Source: an uncultured Christensenella sp. (GTDB lineage: Bacteria; Bacillota; Clostridia; Christensenellales; UBA3700). Taken from it: a stretch of DNA of 64,000 nucleotides. This document shows positions 17,258 to 26,961 of the stretch, in pieces. The stretch covers positions 35,168 to 99,167 of the forward strand of contig CAJUEA010000003.1 of assembly GCA_910584975.1 (NCBI GenBank), in the 5' to 3' direction. A program made the translations under genes and the position numbers. The notes under the pieces are model-generated. The model had not been told where the DNA came from. It saw nothing but the letters and a program-made list of their open reading frames with translations, and searched no databases. How positions within the stretch are numbered: the stretch's first letter is position 1; each line of letters opens with the position of its first letter.

Positions 17258-18975
17258 AGATAAACGATTGTTGGAGACTTGCAAAAATAAGTTTGCAAGC
17301 ACGAAAAAAAGCCACACGAAATACAATTTGCGGAATGGTAGTCAGTTTGGTTATTATTATTCCGTTGATATTTGCCACAATTGGCTTGAATTTGTCCGTA
17401 AAATCCGAGCTTAATTCTCATCCGGAGCTGCTTTATGCAAGCTTTTATAGTGCACAACCTGGATTTAAATTGGATGAGAGCATTGATGAATACAATTTAG
17501 ATAGGCGTGGTAATAACTATGATCCACCTCACAGAAGCAGATGGAAAGATAGAAGTGCTGATTTTAAACAATTGGAAAATGAAACTTTTAATTATGTAAG
17601 CGTGGTGGCTGATATTGATAATTGGTATAGCAATTATAATGAAAGTATTCATGTTAATGGTGGTAGAAGAGGTTTGAAAAAATTTGAAAATATCGTTAAC
17701 AAAGAATATTCAGCACTTGCAATTGCTGCTGAGAGCTGTGTGAGCAAGTTTTCTTCCTCAAAATATAATTTTTTGAAGGCACCATATAACAAAGGTTTTA
17801 CAGGAAATGGTGCAAGGCAAGTGATATTGAGTGAAAGATATCTTGCAATGGCAGGCTTGCAACCACAAGATGTTTATGGCAAAAAAGTTACAATAAAAAT
17901 TAAAGAACATCACTATATTTCCAGTACAAATAATTTTTATTTCAAAACTGACGGCAATGAAAATTTGGTCGATTCAGTTGAATACAATTTGTTTGAGGAG
18001 TTTGAAGTTGTTGGCATTACTACCAATAAGCTATGGTACAATTCAAGCACGGAAAGTGGATTTGATGAAATTGATGATGATCACTGGAGGAATTATTACA
18101 CGGGGTTGGAAAATGCCAATATTATAGTGTCAGGTGCATCATATTATGGCAATGACGGAAAACCTGCTATTGACCATGAATTTTATGTTGATGAGAATGG
18201 CGAAAAGCTGATTTGTGATTTTGGAAATTTGCAGGAGAAAAATGCAATGACAAAAGATTTTGTCTTTTGTGGGGCAAATGGATACAATCCCTATTATATT
18301 GAGGCAGAAAGAGAAAATTGGAAATACACTGGCAAAATGAATTGCGTTCAAGTGAATTATTATAAATATTATCCTGAAAATGACAGCACAGATTCTTATG
18401 ACCAAATAACTGCTATACTAGAAAAAGCTTATCCATTTTATAGTGATGAGTACAAGTCTTTTGACCAATTTAGGCTTGGAGGGTATACTGCAAGGATGTA
18501 TTCTGAATTTGCAGTGATAGACTTTTTTATAAGCAGTATTCTTATGATATTATCAATTTTTTCCATTATCATTTTGCTTACAGCATTGATAAATTTGTTT
18601 AACACAATTATGCACAGCGTTCAATCACGGAAAAATTATTTGGGTGTTATGCGTGCAGTAGGGGCAAAATCCAAAGATATACCTAAGCTGTATTTCTTTG
18701 AGGTAATAAGAATGATTTGCACTGCTTTTGCTTGGATTGCGTGCATTGGAATAGCATTGTGTATTGTTGTAAAAATTGTAATTGACAAGATTTTTACAAG
18801 TGCAATTGGTGGTTATGCAAAAATAATTACAATTTCTTTGCCATGGTATTTAATCCCGATAGTAATACTAGCGATTATGGCAATTTTGTTTGTTGTCGGA
18901 TTGATATTTGCTTTGGGTTGCAGTGTAAAAATTGCTTATAAGCCGATTGTGGAATCGCTTGAAGAAGGGCAATAA
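17254..18975 (+). CDS. FtsX/MacB-type ABC permease (pair 1, subunit B)
   Basis: A 573-residue permease with the same layout as its neighbour: N-terminal span (about 30-52), a larger outside domain (about 55-420), and three C-terminal spans. The FtsX-like block is NLFNTIMHSVQSRKNYLGVMRAVGA. It is paralogous to the gene at 21247 (both begin MK.ND.WRLAKISL.ARKKATR and share NKGF.GNGARQVILS). The start overlaps the upstream stop (ATGA) and has GAGGTGGGG in front, so translation is coupled. A and B subunits probably form a heterodimer. Confidence 0.85.
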   Translation: MKINDCWRLAKISLQARKKATRNTICGMVVSLVIIIPLIFATIGLNLSVKSELNSHPELLYASFYSAQPGFKLDESIDEYNLDRRGNNYDPPHRSRWKDRSADFKQLENETFNYVSVVADIDNWYSNYNESIHVNGGRRGLKKFENIVNKEYSALAIAAESCVSKFSSSKYNFLKAPYNKGFTGNGARQVILSERYLAMAGLQPQDVYGKKVTIKIKEHHYISSTNNFYFKTDGNENLVDSVEYNLFEEFEVVGITTNKLWYNSSTESGFDEIDDDHWRNYYTGLENANIIVSGASYYGNDGKPAIDHEFYVDENGEKLICDFGNLQEKNAMTKDFVFCGANGYNPYYIEAERENWKYTGKMNCVQVNYYKYYPENDSTDSYDQITAILEKAYPFYSDEYKSFDQFRLGGYTARMYSEFAVIDFFISSILMILSIFSIIILLTALINLFNTIMHSVQSRKNYLGVMRAVGAKSKDIPKLYFFEVIRMICTAFAWIACIGIALCIVVKIVIDKIFTSAIGGYAKIITISLPWYLIPIVILAIMAILFVVGLIFALGCSVKIAYKPIVESLEEGQ

Positions 18976-18977
18976 TA

Positions 18978-18998
18978 TGTCAAAAATCGGTACTAAAA
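18978..18998 (+). repeat. Dispersed motif copy
   Basis: TGTCAAAAATCGGTACTAAAA, here written as TCAAAAATCGG plus TACTAAAA. It lies in the short gap between a permease and the ATPase gene and is followed at once by an AAACGCA/TGCGTTT hairpin (about 18996-19017). An ATG inside it opens a 15-codon frame that I do not call a gene. Confidence 0.75.
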
Positions 18999-19045
18999 CG
19001 CAAAAATATGCGTTTGCAATATAAAAAGTTTTTTTTGGAGGTAGT

Positions 19046-19936
19046 ATGATTAAATTAACAAATGTGAACAAAGTGTATGGCAAAGGGGATAGCGCCGTTC
19101 ATGCATTGAAGGATGTCAATTTGGAGTTGCCAAGTGGCAAGTTTATTTCCATTGTCGGCAAATCTGGAAGTGGTAAATCCACACTTATGAACATTGTTGG
19201 TGCATTGGATTCTTGCACATCTGGTGAGGTTGAAATTGATGGTGAAGTGCTTAACAACAAAACTTCAAATCAACTTGCTGACTATCGCAACAAAAAGATT
19301 GGCTATATCTTTCAGTCTTTTTATTTGGAACCAACATTTACAGTGCTTGAAAATGTTGCAATGCCAATGACCATTGCAGGCGTAAATCGCAAAGAGCGTG
19401 AGGCAAAGGCAATGCAGGCTATTTCCGATTTGAATTTGCTTGACAAGGCAAAAAAGAAAGCAAGTGAATTGTCAGGTGGACAAAAGCAGCGTGTTTCCAT
19501 TGCAAGAGCCTTGGTGTTTGACCCAGATATCATTTTGGCAGATGAGCCAACAGGAAATTTGGACAGCCAAAACGGACAAGAGGTTATTGCACTTTTGCAA
19601 AAAATTTGTGATAGTGGTAAAACTGTGCTTTTGGTTACTCACAATATTGATGACGCACGCAAAACTGACATTATGGTTGAAATCAAGGATGGTGTGATTG
19701 CAAATATTATCGAAAACGATGAGGCAACCAAAAAGGCTGCACAGCACGCAAGTGATTACGATGCTGATGGCAACCTTATTGAAAAGAGTGCAACAAGTAA
19801 AAATGACTCTTTTGAGCAAGAAGATATCGAGATTAATGTTGAACTTGCAGGAAATAATGACAAACAAGATGTTAAAACTGAAAAAAATATTTCCAGCTTA
19901 GATGTTGCAGATAAAGCGCAGAAAGTGGAGGAATAA
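19046..19936 (+). CDS. ABC transporter ATP-binding protein (MacB/LolD type)
   Basis: A 296-residue ATPase of the family that drives MacB/FtsX permeases. Walker A GKSGSGKS (38-45), signature LSGGQKQR (142-149), Walker B ILADEPTGNLDS (163-174) and switch His199 are all intact. Residues about 225-296 are an acidic, disordered-looking tail beyond the usual length. GGAGGTAGT precedes the ATG. It is the only ATPase for the two flanking permease pairs, so it probably serves both. Confidence 0.92.
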   Translation: MIKLTNVNKVYGKGDSAVHALKDVNLELPSGKFISIVGKSGSGKSTLMNIVGALDSCTSGEVEIDGEVLNNKTSNQLADYRNKKIGYIFQSFYLEPTFTVLENVAMPMTIAGVNRKEREAKAMQAISDLNLLDKAKKKASELSGGQKQRVSIARALVFDPDIILADEPTGNLDSQNGQEVIALLQKICDSGKTVLLVTHNIDDARKTDIMVEIKDGVIANIIENDEATKKAAQHASDYDADGNLIEKSATSKNDSFEQEDIEINVELAGNNDKQDVKTEKNISSLDVADKAQKVEE

Positions 19937-19937
19937 A

Positions 19938-21245
19938 ATGAAGTTTTGGGATATTTTTAAAATCTCAATGCATAATATCTGGGGCAATAAGTTGAGGACA
20001 TTGCTTGTAACGCTTGTGCTGTTTATTTTGTCAACTATTGTGTTAATAGTTGCATCTGTCGGCGTAAATGTGGGTGTGCTATTAAACGAGGCTCAGTCAA
20101 GTGAAGACGATAATTATGCAGATATGTCATTGAGATATCAATATGAGCAAATTCAAATTGGCGATCATTTTGAAATGAAAGAGTATTATTTTGATAATAA
20201 TGAATTGGGTAGTTATATTGAAAAAGTTGGCAACGAATTGCCATTTTTGCAAAATGTAACTATGAATGTAAATACCTCACAAATTCGTTTGGACAACAAT
20301 ACGGAATATGTGGATTTTGCTTTGACTGATTTGAGCAAAAATATGCTTGCAGGACAAGATAACTATTTGAGAGCAGGCAGATTGTGGAATAAGGATGATG
20401 TTAACAAACAATATGCATGGATAAATGATACATATGCAGAAAAGTCAAAGTTGACAGTGGGAGACAAATTTAACATAAGAGTTTTTGACAGCGAAGGATA
20501 TGATAAAGATCCAACTCCAAATTATAACGACTATGAAAAAAGTTATGAGTTTGAAGTTGTTGGAATTGTTGATTTTCAATACTATGAATGGGCACAAAAT
20601 TCTTTTGTTATTTTGGATTATAATTTTGCAACAAAAAGTGGGCTTAAAATTAATCGTATTAGATTTACTCAATCAAAGATTGAAGAAGGTGCCACTTTGG
20701 GACAATTGAACAAAATCAAAAGCTTTATCAAAGACAACAAGACATTTGATTACGAAAAAAATCCAACTGGACTTGATGTTTATTCAGATATCATTAATGC
20801 AAGAACAATGTCAATGATTATGACATTGATTATTGTTGTTGCAGTGCTTGTTGTGTCTGTCATTATCATTTTGCTTAGCATTGGTTGTGTGTCAAACTCA
20901 ATTCAAATTACTGTGGAGCAAAATGCAAAATTCTTTGGTATGATGAAAGCTATTGGTATGAGAAACAATGTGGTTAAAAGCGTTGTGAGGATTCAAGCTT
21001 TGGTAAGCATTTTTATTGCAGTATTGCTTGGAACTATTGTGACAATCGGGTTGTTTTATGGTATTCAGCCATTGCTTGCATCAACTCTTGCAACATTAGG
21101 CTTGAACTTGAAATTGGTTATGCCTTTTTATGTGCCGTTTGCAGTGTTTGCACTTATGGCGATAATGGTAATTCTGTTTACAATAAAATCTTTGAACAGA
21201 ATAAGCAAAATGGATGTTGTTTCTGTAATAAGTGAGGTGAACTGA
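19938..21245 (+). CDS. FtsX/MacB-type ABC permease (pair 2, subunit A)
   Basis: A 435-residue permease paralogous to the gene at 15995, with one N-terminal span, an outside domain of about 230 residues and three C-terminal spans; FtsX block QITVEQNAKFFGMMKAIGMRN is almost identical to its paralogue. The frame can be extended to 19902, but the ATG at 19938 has GGAGGA 5 bases ahead and gives the same MKFWDI start as the paralogue. It lies one base after the ATPase stop. Confidence 0.87.
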   Translation: MKFWDIFKISMHNIWGNKLRTLLVTLVLFILSTIVLIVASVGVNVGVLLNEAQSSEDDNYADMSLRYQYEQIQIGDHFEMKEYYFDNNELGSYIEKVGNELPFLQNVTMNVNTSQIRLDNNTEYVDFALTDLSKNMLAGQDNYLRAGRLWNKDDVNKQYAWINDTYAEKSKLTVGDKFNIRVFDSEGYDKDPTPNYNDYEKSYEFEVVGIVDFQYYEWAQNSFVILDYNFATKSGLKINRIRFTQSKIEEGATLGQLNKIKSFIKDNKTFDYEKNPTGLDVYSDIINARTMSMIMTLIIVVAVLVVSVIIILLSIGCVSNSIQITVEQNAKFFGMMKAIGMRNNVVKSVVRIQALVSIFIAVLLGTIVTIGLFYGIQPLLASTLATLGLNLKLVMPFYVPFAVFALMAIMVILFTIKSLNRISKMDVVSVISEVN

Positions 21246-21246
21246 T

Positions 21247-22926
21247 ATGAAAGTGAATGATTACTGGAGACTTGCCAAAATCAGTTTGAAGGCAAGAAAA
21301 AAAGCAACACGAAGCACAGTAAGTGGAATGTCTATCAGTTTGATTATTATTGTTCCAATAATTTTTGCAATGGTAGCACTTTACGCATCAATTCTTCCTC
21401 AATTGAACAAAAATCCTGAAACATTGTATGCTATTTTCCAAAGTGGACAAAAGGGAGTGGTAACAACAAGTTATAATAATTATACCTATCAATCAATAAA
21501 TGGTGGAAGGTATGTTAATACAGTAAATGCGAAAGACAATTCTGCTGTTTTTGAAAATGCAAGTTTTGAAACTTTACATTATGTAAAGGCTTATAAAAGA
21601 TTTGATGTTTATTCAATGGACGACGAGACTCTGCAAAGTGAATATAAATATTTTGACAGAATTACTGTGGATGGTGAGACAAAACCACTCAGAGTTAAAA
21701 GCACAGATAATCGTTCGGCTAGTGCAAATACATCGCTTGCAGTGGTGGATTCAAATCAGCTTGATTTGCTTGCAGCATCAAAATTTGGTGTTTTGGGCGA
21801 TTCTCACAACAAAGGCTTTAGTGGCAATGGTGCAAGACAAGTTATTTTGAGTCGCAAATACTTAAAAATGGCAGGACTTACAGCTGATGATGTTTATGGC
21901 AAAAAAGTAAGTGTGGAAATTCGTGAAAAATCAAATGGTACGATAGATTATTGTTCAGGTGAAGATAAATTTTCTTATATTGACCACTATTTGTTCAGAG
22001 ATTTTGAAGTTGTCGGAGTAATTGGCAGTGAAAACGCTCCACTTTATGATTATGAGGGGACAAAAGACATCAACACTGCAGATATGATTGTATCTTCAGC
22101 ATCTTTGTATAGCCAAGATAATACACCTGCAATAATGTATAACATTAATGCAGATAACAATAATGGTAATTATACAAGATATAAAATTGATTTTGGCAAT
22201 ATTGAGGCAAAAAATTTCAAGGCATATCAATACTTGTTTACAGGATTTGAAGATTATGGTATTTATACAAATTTGGCTAAATATAACGATAAAACAGGAG
22301 AAATTTTGCAAGTTGAAAGCAATTATTACAAATATATTCCTGATAAAAACAAATTAAATGCTTATGGGCAGGTTTCAAATGTTGTATCTTCTGTTTATCC
22401 ACATTACAAGGCAGATTACACTTTAAAAATGGAGTTTGAAAATGTGGTTGGTTCGCCTTCATATGCAACATTTTCTATGATAAACTTTATCATTACAATT
22501 GCAATGTCTTTTGCAGCAGTGTTTGCTGGCATAATATTGTTTGCAGCATTGGTCAACTTGTTTAATACAATCATGCACAGTGTTAATTCTCGAAAAAATT
22601 ATCTTGGAGTTATGCGTGCAATAGGTGCAAGGTCAAGTGTTATCCCTAAATTGTATGTGTCTGAAGTAATGCGTGTTTTTGCAAGAGCATTTGTTTGGAT
22701 TGCATTGATTGGTGGTGCAATTTGCGTGGGTATTAAGTTGTTGTTTGACTATTTGTTCAAAGGTGGACTTGCTTATGGCAATGTGGTTATTTCTATAAGT
22801 TGGGCAACAATACCAATTGCACTTGTGGTTGTTATCGCAGTGCTTGCTGTGATTGGATTAGCTTTTGCCTTAGGGTGCAGTTTGAAAATGTCTCGCAAAC
22901 CTATTATGGAAACTTTGGAGGGTTAA
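21247..22926 (+). CDS. FtsX/MacB-type ABC permease (pair 2, subunit B)
   Basis: A 559-residue paralogue of the gene at 17254, with the same one-plus-three membrane layout and the conserved FNTIMHSVNSRKNYLGVMRAIGA block. The outside domain (about 55-410) is the part most diverged between paralogues, consistent with different ligands or partners. It begins one base after the preceding stop with GAGGTGA ahead, and ends 3 bases before the lipoprotein. Confidence 0.87.
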   Translation: MKVNDYWRLAKISLKARKKATRSTVSGMSISLIIIVPIIFAMVALYASILPQLNKNPETLYAIFQSGQKGVVTTSYNNYTYQSINGGRYVNTVNAKDNSAVFENASFETLHYVKAYKRFDVYSMDDETLQSEYKYFDRITVDGETKPLRVKSTDNRSASANTSLAVVDSNQLDLLAASKFGVLGDSHNKGFSGNGARQVILSRKYLKMAGLTADDVYGKKVSVEIREKSNGTIDYCSGEDKFSYIDHYLFRDFEVVGVIGSENAPLYDYEGTKDINTADMIVSSASLYSQDNTPAIMYNINADNNNGNYTRYKIDFGNIEAKNFKAYQYLFTGFEDYGIYTNLAKYNDKTGEILQVESNYYKYIPDKNKLNAYGQVSNVVSSVYPHYKADYTLKMEFENVVGSPSYATFSMINFIITIAMSFAAVFAGIILFAALVNLFNTIMHSVNSRKNYLGVMRAIGARSSVIPKLYVSEVMRVFARAFVWIALIGGAICVGIKLLFDYLFKGGLAYGNVVISISWATIPIALVVVIAVLAVIGLAFALGCSLKMSRKPIMETLEG

Positions 22927-22929
22927 GCT

Positions 22930-24282
22930 ATGCGTAAGAAATTTTTAATATTTTTATCAATTTGTATTATAGCTTGTCTTAGTTTGTGTTTGGCATCATG
23001 TGCGGACAATACAGACTATTCAGGCGAGGTGCGTGTAACAATCAATTTGGATAAGGAATATCCTGAAGTTTCTGTTAATTGTCCTCAAGGAGAAATCGAA
23101 AAGAAGGACAATAAACAATATGTTGTGTCATTAAGCAATACTTTGCCAGTGGATATTGTTGTCGCTTGTCCCGGTTATGAAACAGTTATTTTTTCATACA
23201 CAACCAAGCAATTAAAACAAAATTCTGACATAACAGAAAGTGTAACTTTTAAAAATGAGTTTTACAGATTTAGCTTTAAAGTTCAAAACAACGAAAAAAT
23301 TGAGTTTGCAGAAGATTATGAAGGAATAAATTTGTCAATTCAATCAGGCAGTTATGTACTAGAGAGCGAAAAGCCTATTACTCAAGATATAAAATTTAAT
23401 GTTAAAAATGAAGAGTTCAAGCCATTTGTCATTTTTGAGGAATCTATAATTTATAATGGTGCGAAAGGTTCGCTTGTTGAATCTATTCCTTTGCTTGATA
23501 AAAGAGAAAGTAATTCGGCAGTAATATATGTTCCAACAAGCTTTGGTCACAATAAGCAAGAATTGGCTATGGTAGATGCTAAAGATTTTGATATGGATTA
23601 TGAAAAAGTAACAATACTTAAAGCAGGCGAGTATAAAAAAGTCGAAATAAAAAATTATGTGTTATTTGACAGGTATAATTATTATTATGGAAGTAAGACT
23701 TTAGTAATGGAAGATACTCTTAAAAACAATGGCTATTGCAATCTTGCAACCTGTGATACTATCGAAAGTGATGCAAATCAAAAAACAAGTGTAGAGGTTG
23801 AATTGAAAGATAAACTTACTGGTGCGACACTACAAAATATTTCGCAAGATATTTGTCAAGGTGAAATTTTGTATCTTAGAAATTTTTATTATAACAATGA
23901 TTATTCCATTGTAGGTTCAGAACAAGTTGTCTATTACAAAGAAATATTCGGCAATAAAATTGTTGTTGAGTTTATGAGACAATATGTGGTAACTTTGCAC
24001 ATAACAAATTATCAAGATATACAATATGAGGAAGAATATCAAAACTTTAGCTGTGGCAGTGGCTCAAATTCTTTAGGTTTTAATGTGAAACAAATGATTG
24101 AGAATAATGGAAGAGTGGAGATAATAATCAAAGGAAATATGGCAGGTAAAAAATTGCAGTTTGTTATGACATCGTTTATGAATAATGAGCCAAAATATGT
24201 GTTCATATTGAGTATTCCAGAAAATATGGAAAATATGAATACCTTTGAAATCATTGTTGAAGCTGCCGATGCAGGCTGGTAA
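22930..24282 (+). CDS. Lipoprotein of the ABC/FtsX operon
   Basis: A 450-residue exported lipoprotein. The signal peptide MRKKFLIFLSICIIACLSLC is followed by lipobox LASC with Cys24. The mature part looks beta-rich, and I recognise no family. GGAGGG lies just ahead of the start. As last gene of the operon it probably works with the permeases' outside domains, either as substrate-binding partner or periplasm-facing adaptor; that is inference from position only. A strong terminator follows. Confidence 0.8.
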   Translation: MRKKFLIFLSICIIACLSLCLASCADNTDYSGEVRVTINLDKEYPEVSVNCPQGEIEKKDNKQYVVSLSNTLPVDIVVACPGYETVIFSYTTKQLKQNSDITESVTFKNEFYRFSFKVQNNEKIEFAEDYEGINLSIQSGSYVLESEKPITQDIKFNVKNEEFKPFVIFEESIIYNGAKGSLVESIPLLDKRESNSAVIYVPTSFGHNKQELAMVDAKDFDMDYEKVTILKAGEYKKVEIKNYVLFDRYNYYYGSKTLVMEDTLKNNGYCNLATCDTIESDANQKTSVEVELKDKLTGATLQNISQDICQGEILYLRNFYYNNDYSIVGSEQVVYYKEIFGNKIVVEFMRQYVVTLHITNYQDIQYEEEYQNFSCGSGSNSLGFNVKQMIENNGRVEIIIKGNMAGKKLQFVMTSFMNNEPKYVFILSIPENMENMNTFEIIVEAADAGW

Positions 24283-24369
24283 AATGCTTTCATTGCAAAT
24301 TAATATTTTGGTCATTAAAAGCTTATTGTTTTAAAAAGATTGCATAAAAGAAAAACTAATTAAACGAAA

Positions 24370-24405
24370 AACTCGTCTTCTTGAAATTTGAAGATGAGTT
24401 TTTTA
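24370..24405 (+). terminator. Terminator of the ABC/FtsX operon
   Basis: AACTCGTCTTC / GAAGATGAGTT stem (11 bp with one G-T), 9-base loop, then TTTTATTTT. Confidence 0.88.
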
Positions 24406-24454
24406 TTTTAGCAAATAATTTATTCAGATTTTTGTTTTTAATCTTTTGATAAAG

Positions 24455-24482
24455 AAAAGGCGAACTTTTTTGTTCGCCTTTT
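24455..24482. terminator. Terminator between convergent genes
   Basis: AAAAGGCGAAC / GTTCGCCTTTT perfect 11-bp stem with a 6-base loop; it serves the minus-strand synthetase gene (stop at 24533) and can act on both strands. Confidence 0.85.
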
Positions 24483-24532
24483 AACATTTGTGCATGACAT
24501 TAATTTTTAGAGATTAATTTTGTAAGTATTGC

Positions 24533-26185
24533 TTACTTTTTATTGTCACGAGCGGCAATCTCTTTTCTGATGATTTTTCCACTGATTGTTTTTGGTAATG
24601 CATCCACATATTCCACAATTCGTGGATATTTGTAAGGAGCTGTTGCTTTTTTAACATGATTTTGCAATTCTTTTGTAAGCTCGTCGCTTGGGCTAAAGCC
24701 TTTTGCAAGTACAATTGTTGCTTTTACAACTTGTCCTCTTAGTGGGTCAGGTGCACCTGTAATTGCACATTCCAAAACAGCAGGATGTTCGTGAAGAGCT
24801 GATTCAACTTCAAATGGTCCAATTCTGTAACCACTTGATTTGATAATGTCGTCTTTTCTGCCAACGAACCAGTAGTATCCGTCGCTGTCCTTTGTTGCAA
24901 GGTCGCCTGTGTGATAAACTCCTGTGCCAAAAGTATTAAATGTTCTTTCGTCATCTTTGTGATATTTGTACAAAAGCCCAAGTTGATTTTCACGCATTTT
25001 AATGCAAATTTCGCCTGTTGCGCCATCCTCAACTTCGTTTTCAGAATTGTCTGCAAGATAAATATCATAGATTGGAGAAGGTTTTCCCATACTGCCTTGC
25101 TTGATTGGAAGATATTTGAATGTTCCAAGCAAAACTGAAGATTCAGTTTGACCAAAGCCTTCGTAAATTTCAAGTCCTGTTGCTTTTGTAAATTCTTTTG
25201 AAACTTCAGGATTTAAAGGTTCGCCCGCAGTAGAGCAGTGTTTTAAGCTTGAAAAATCATATTTTGACAAGTCTTCCTTAATCAAAAATCTGTAAATTGT
25301 TGGAGGTGCACAAAAAGTTGTAACTTTGTATTTTGAAATCATTGGCAGTATGTCTGTTGGAGTAAATCTGCCAAAGTAGTCATAAACAAAAATTGCTGTG
25401 CCAGAAATCCATTGACCATAAATTCTTCCCCAACTGCATTTTGCCCAGCCACTTTCTGCCATTGTAAGGTGCAAACCATCATCAACAACATCTTGCCAAA
25501 ATTTTGCAGTGATAATGTGTCCCAATGGGTACAAATATTTGTGAGCAACCATTTTTGGTTCGCCTGTTGTTCCACTTGTAAAGTAAACAAGAAACATATC
25601 GTCGTTTTCAGTTTTCCAAGGTGGAGTGAAATCAGCTGAAGTGTTTTCAAGTGTAGTGGTAAAGTTGAGCATACCATCAGCCTCGCCATGAGTGTAAACA
25701 GCTTTAAGTTGTTTGCAGTTTGGTATTGCCTCTAAAACATGCTTTGTAACTTCTTTTTGATTTGTAACAAACAAAAGCTTAACTTCTGCATTGTTGCATC
25801 TGTATTCAATATCTTTTGCTGTAAGTAAAAAAGTTGCAGGTACAAGTACAATGCCAAGTTTATGACAAGCTGTTGCAATAATCCAGTATTCGTACCTTCT
25901 TCCAAGCATTGTCATAATAAAATCGCCTTTTTTAAGGTTGTGAGAAAGCAAAATATTGCAAACTTTATCACTTAATGTTTTTAGTTCTCCAAAAGTAATA
26001 ATTTTTTCCTCTCCCTCGTCATTAACCCAAACAAGAGCAATTTTTTGTGGAGTGATTCGTGCATATTCATCGACGACATCGTAACCGAAGTTAAAGTTTT
26101 CTGGGATGTTGATTTTAGTATTTTTGCTAAAATCGTCGTAATCCAATGCATTGATGTTGCTACAATATCTGTCTAATAAATTCAT
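24533..26185 (-). CDS. Acyl-CoA synthetase (AMP-forming)
   Basis: A 550-residue member of the ANL superfamily that activates a carboxylic acid to acyl-AMP and then acyl-CoA. Visible: P-loop YFTSGTTGEPKM, GFGQTES, TGDLATKDSDGYYWFVGRKDDIIKSSGYRIGP, and the catalytic Lys537 in PKTISGKIIRKE. The sequence resembles the medium-chain/acetyl-CoA synthetase-like group of clostridia more than true acetyl-CoA synthetase (length about 650). Substrate cannot be read from sequence. Start ATG is preceded by AAAGGAGA. It is monocistronic, convergent with the ABC operon. Confidence 0.88.
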   Translation of the reverse strand: MNLLDRYCSNINALDYDDFSKNTKINIPENFNFGYDVVDEYARITPQKIALVWVNDEGEEKIITFGELKTLSDKVCNILLSHNLKKGDFIMTMLGRRYEYWIIATACHKLGIVLVPATFLLTAKDIEYRCNNAEVKLLFVTNQKEVTKHVLEAIPNCKQLKAVYTHGEADGMLNFTTTLENTSADFTPPWKTENDDMFLVYFTSGTTGEPKMVAHKYLYPLGHIITAKFWQDVVDDGLHLTMAESGWAKCSWGRIYGQWISGTAIFVYDYFGRFTPTDILPMISKYKVTTFCAPPTIYRFLIKEDLSKYDFSSLKHCSTAGEPLNPEVSKEFTKATGLEIYEGFGQTESSVLLGTFKYLPIKQGSMGKPSPIYDIYLADNSENEVEDGATGEICIKMRENQLGLLYKYHKDDERTFNTFGTGVYHTGDLATKDSDGYYWFVGRKDDIIKSSGYRIGPFEVESALHEHPAVLECAITGAPDPLRGQVVKATIVLAKGFSPSDELTKELQNHVKKATAPYKYPRIVEYVDALPKTISGKIIRKEIAARDNKK

Positions 26186-26389
26186 ACGATTCTCCTTTTA
26201 TATATTTATTCACTAAATCATACCACATTTTGTCTAATAAATAAAGCAAATTTGATTACTTAGTTGATTTTTTTTTAATTTTGTTATATAATTTATATGT
26301 AATGTAATATTTATTTCAAAAAATTGATTGAAAATTAAGTCAAAATATTGCTATAAAGAAGTTTTATTTTGTGGTGAAAAGGAGTGATT

Positions 26390-26914
26390 ATGCTTAATTC
26401 TAATGTGGTTAAACTTGCCGAAGTGTTGGATAAATTGTGCGTGGAAGGCTATAATACAATAGATAAATGTGATATAATCAGCACTCTTGAAAAAGATTTT
26501 GAATGCACTTGGGATAATGATTTGCTAAACGCAGAAATAAAAGGACTTTGTGATAACAAGTTTATAATTTTAAAATATCAAGATGAGGATGTGCTTTGTT
26601 TGACATTTACGCCTGCAGGCAAAGAATTGGTGGAAAGGATTCGCATTGCAAGGCAAAATGAGCAAAACAAACTTAAGTCAAAAAAGCTTGTTAAAAAAGA
26701 GCAAGAGGCAATCACTCCCGTGGCAACAACAAGCTTTGACCCTTCAGCGCCACTTTCTCAAAATGAAATTATGGCAGGTCTTGTGTCTGTTTCAAGTGTA
26801 AGTAGCAAAGCCCCAAAAAGCAATATCAAAAACTTTTTAATCAGTTTGTTGGGTGGAATTCTTGGTGGTGGAATAAGTGGTGCAATTATAACCTTGCTTG
26901 TGCTACTCTTGTAA
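26390..26914 (+). CDS. Small protein with winged-helix-like N-terminus and C-terminal membrane anchor
   Basis: A 174-residue protein of no family I recognise. The first ~85 residues look like a winged-helix fold (helices then LTFTPAGKELVERI). A charged coiled-coil linker (about 85-115) and a Ser/Pro-rich stretch follow, and the last ~25 residues are hydrophobic (LLGGILGGGISGAIITLLVLLL), a tail anchor. The frame starts at a GTG at 26384, but the ATG at 26390 is better placed behind AAAAGGAG. The layout is similar to the gene at 27445, suggesting related roles near the membrane. Confidence 0.7.
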   Translation: MLNSNVVKLAEVLDKLCVEGYNTIDKCDIISTLEKDFECTWDNDLLNAEIKGLCDNKFIILKYQDEDVLCLTFTPAGKELVERIRIARQNEQNKLKSKKLVKKEQEAITPVATTSFDPSAPLSQNEIMAGLVSVSSVSSKAPKSNIKNFLISLLGGILGGGISGAIITLLVLLL

Positions 26915-26961
26915 TAATACAAAATTTATGCTTACATTAATTTGGATTAAAAAGGGGAAAA

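Noticed and set aside
18978..19025. 15-codon frame starting MSKIGTKTQKY between permease and ATPase genes
   Set aside because: It has no ribosome-binding site and coincides with a dispersed-motif copy and a hairpin; too short to support as a gene.
15995..24282. Bce-type antimicrobial peptide sensor/transport locus
   Set aside because: No histidine kinase or response regulator is adjacent, and the permeases have four spans with big outside domains of MacB type rather than the ten-span BceB layout.
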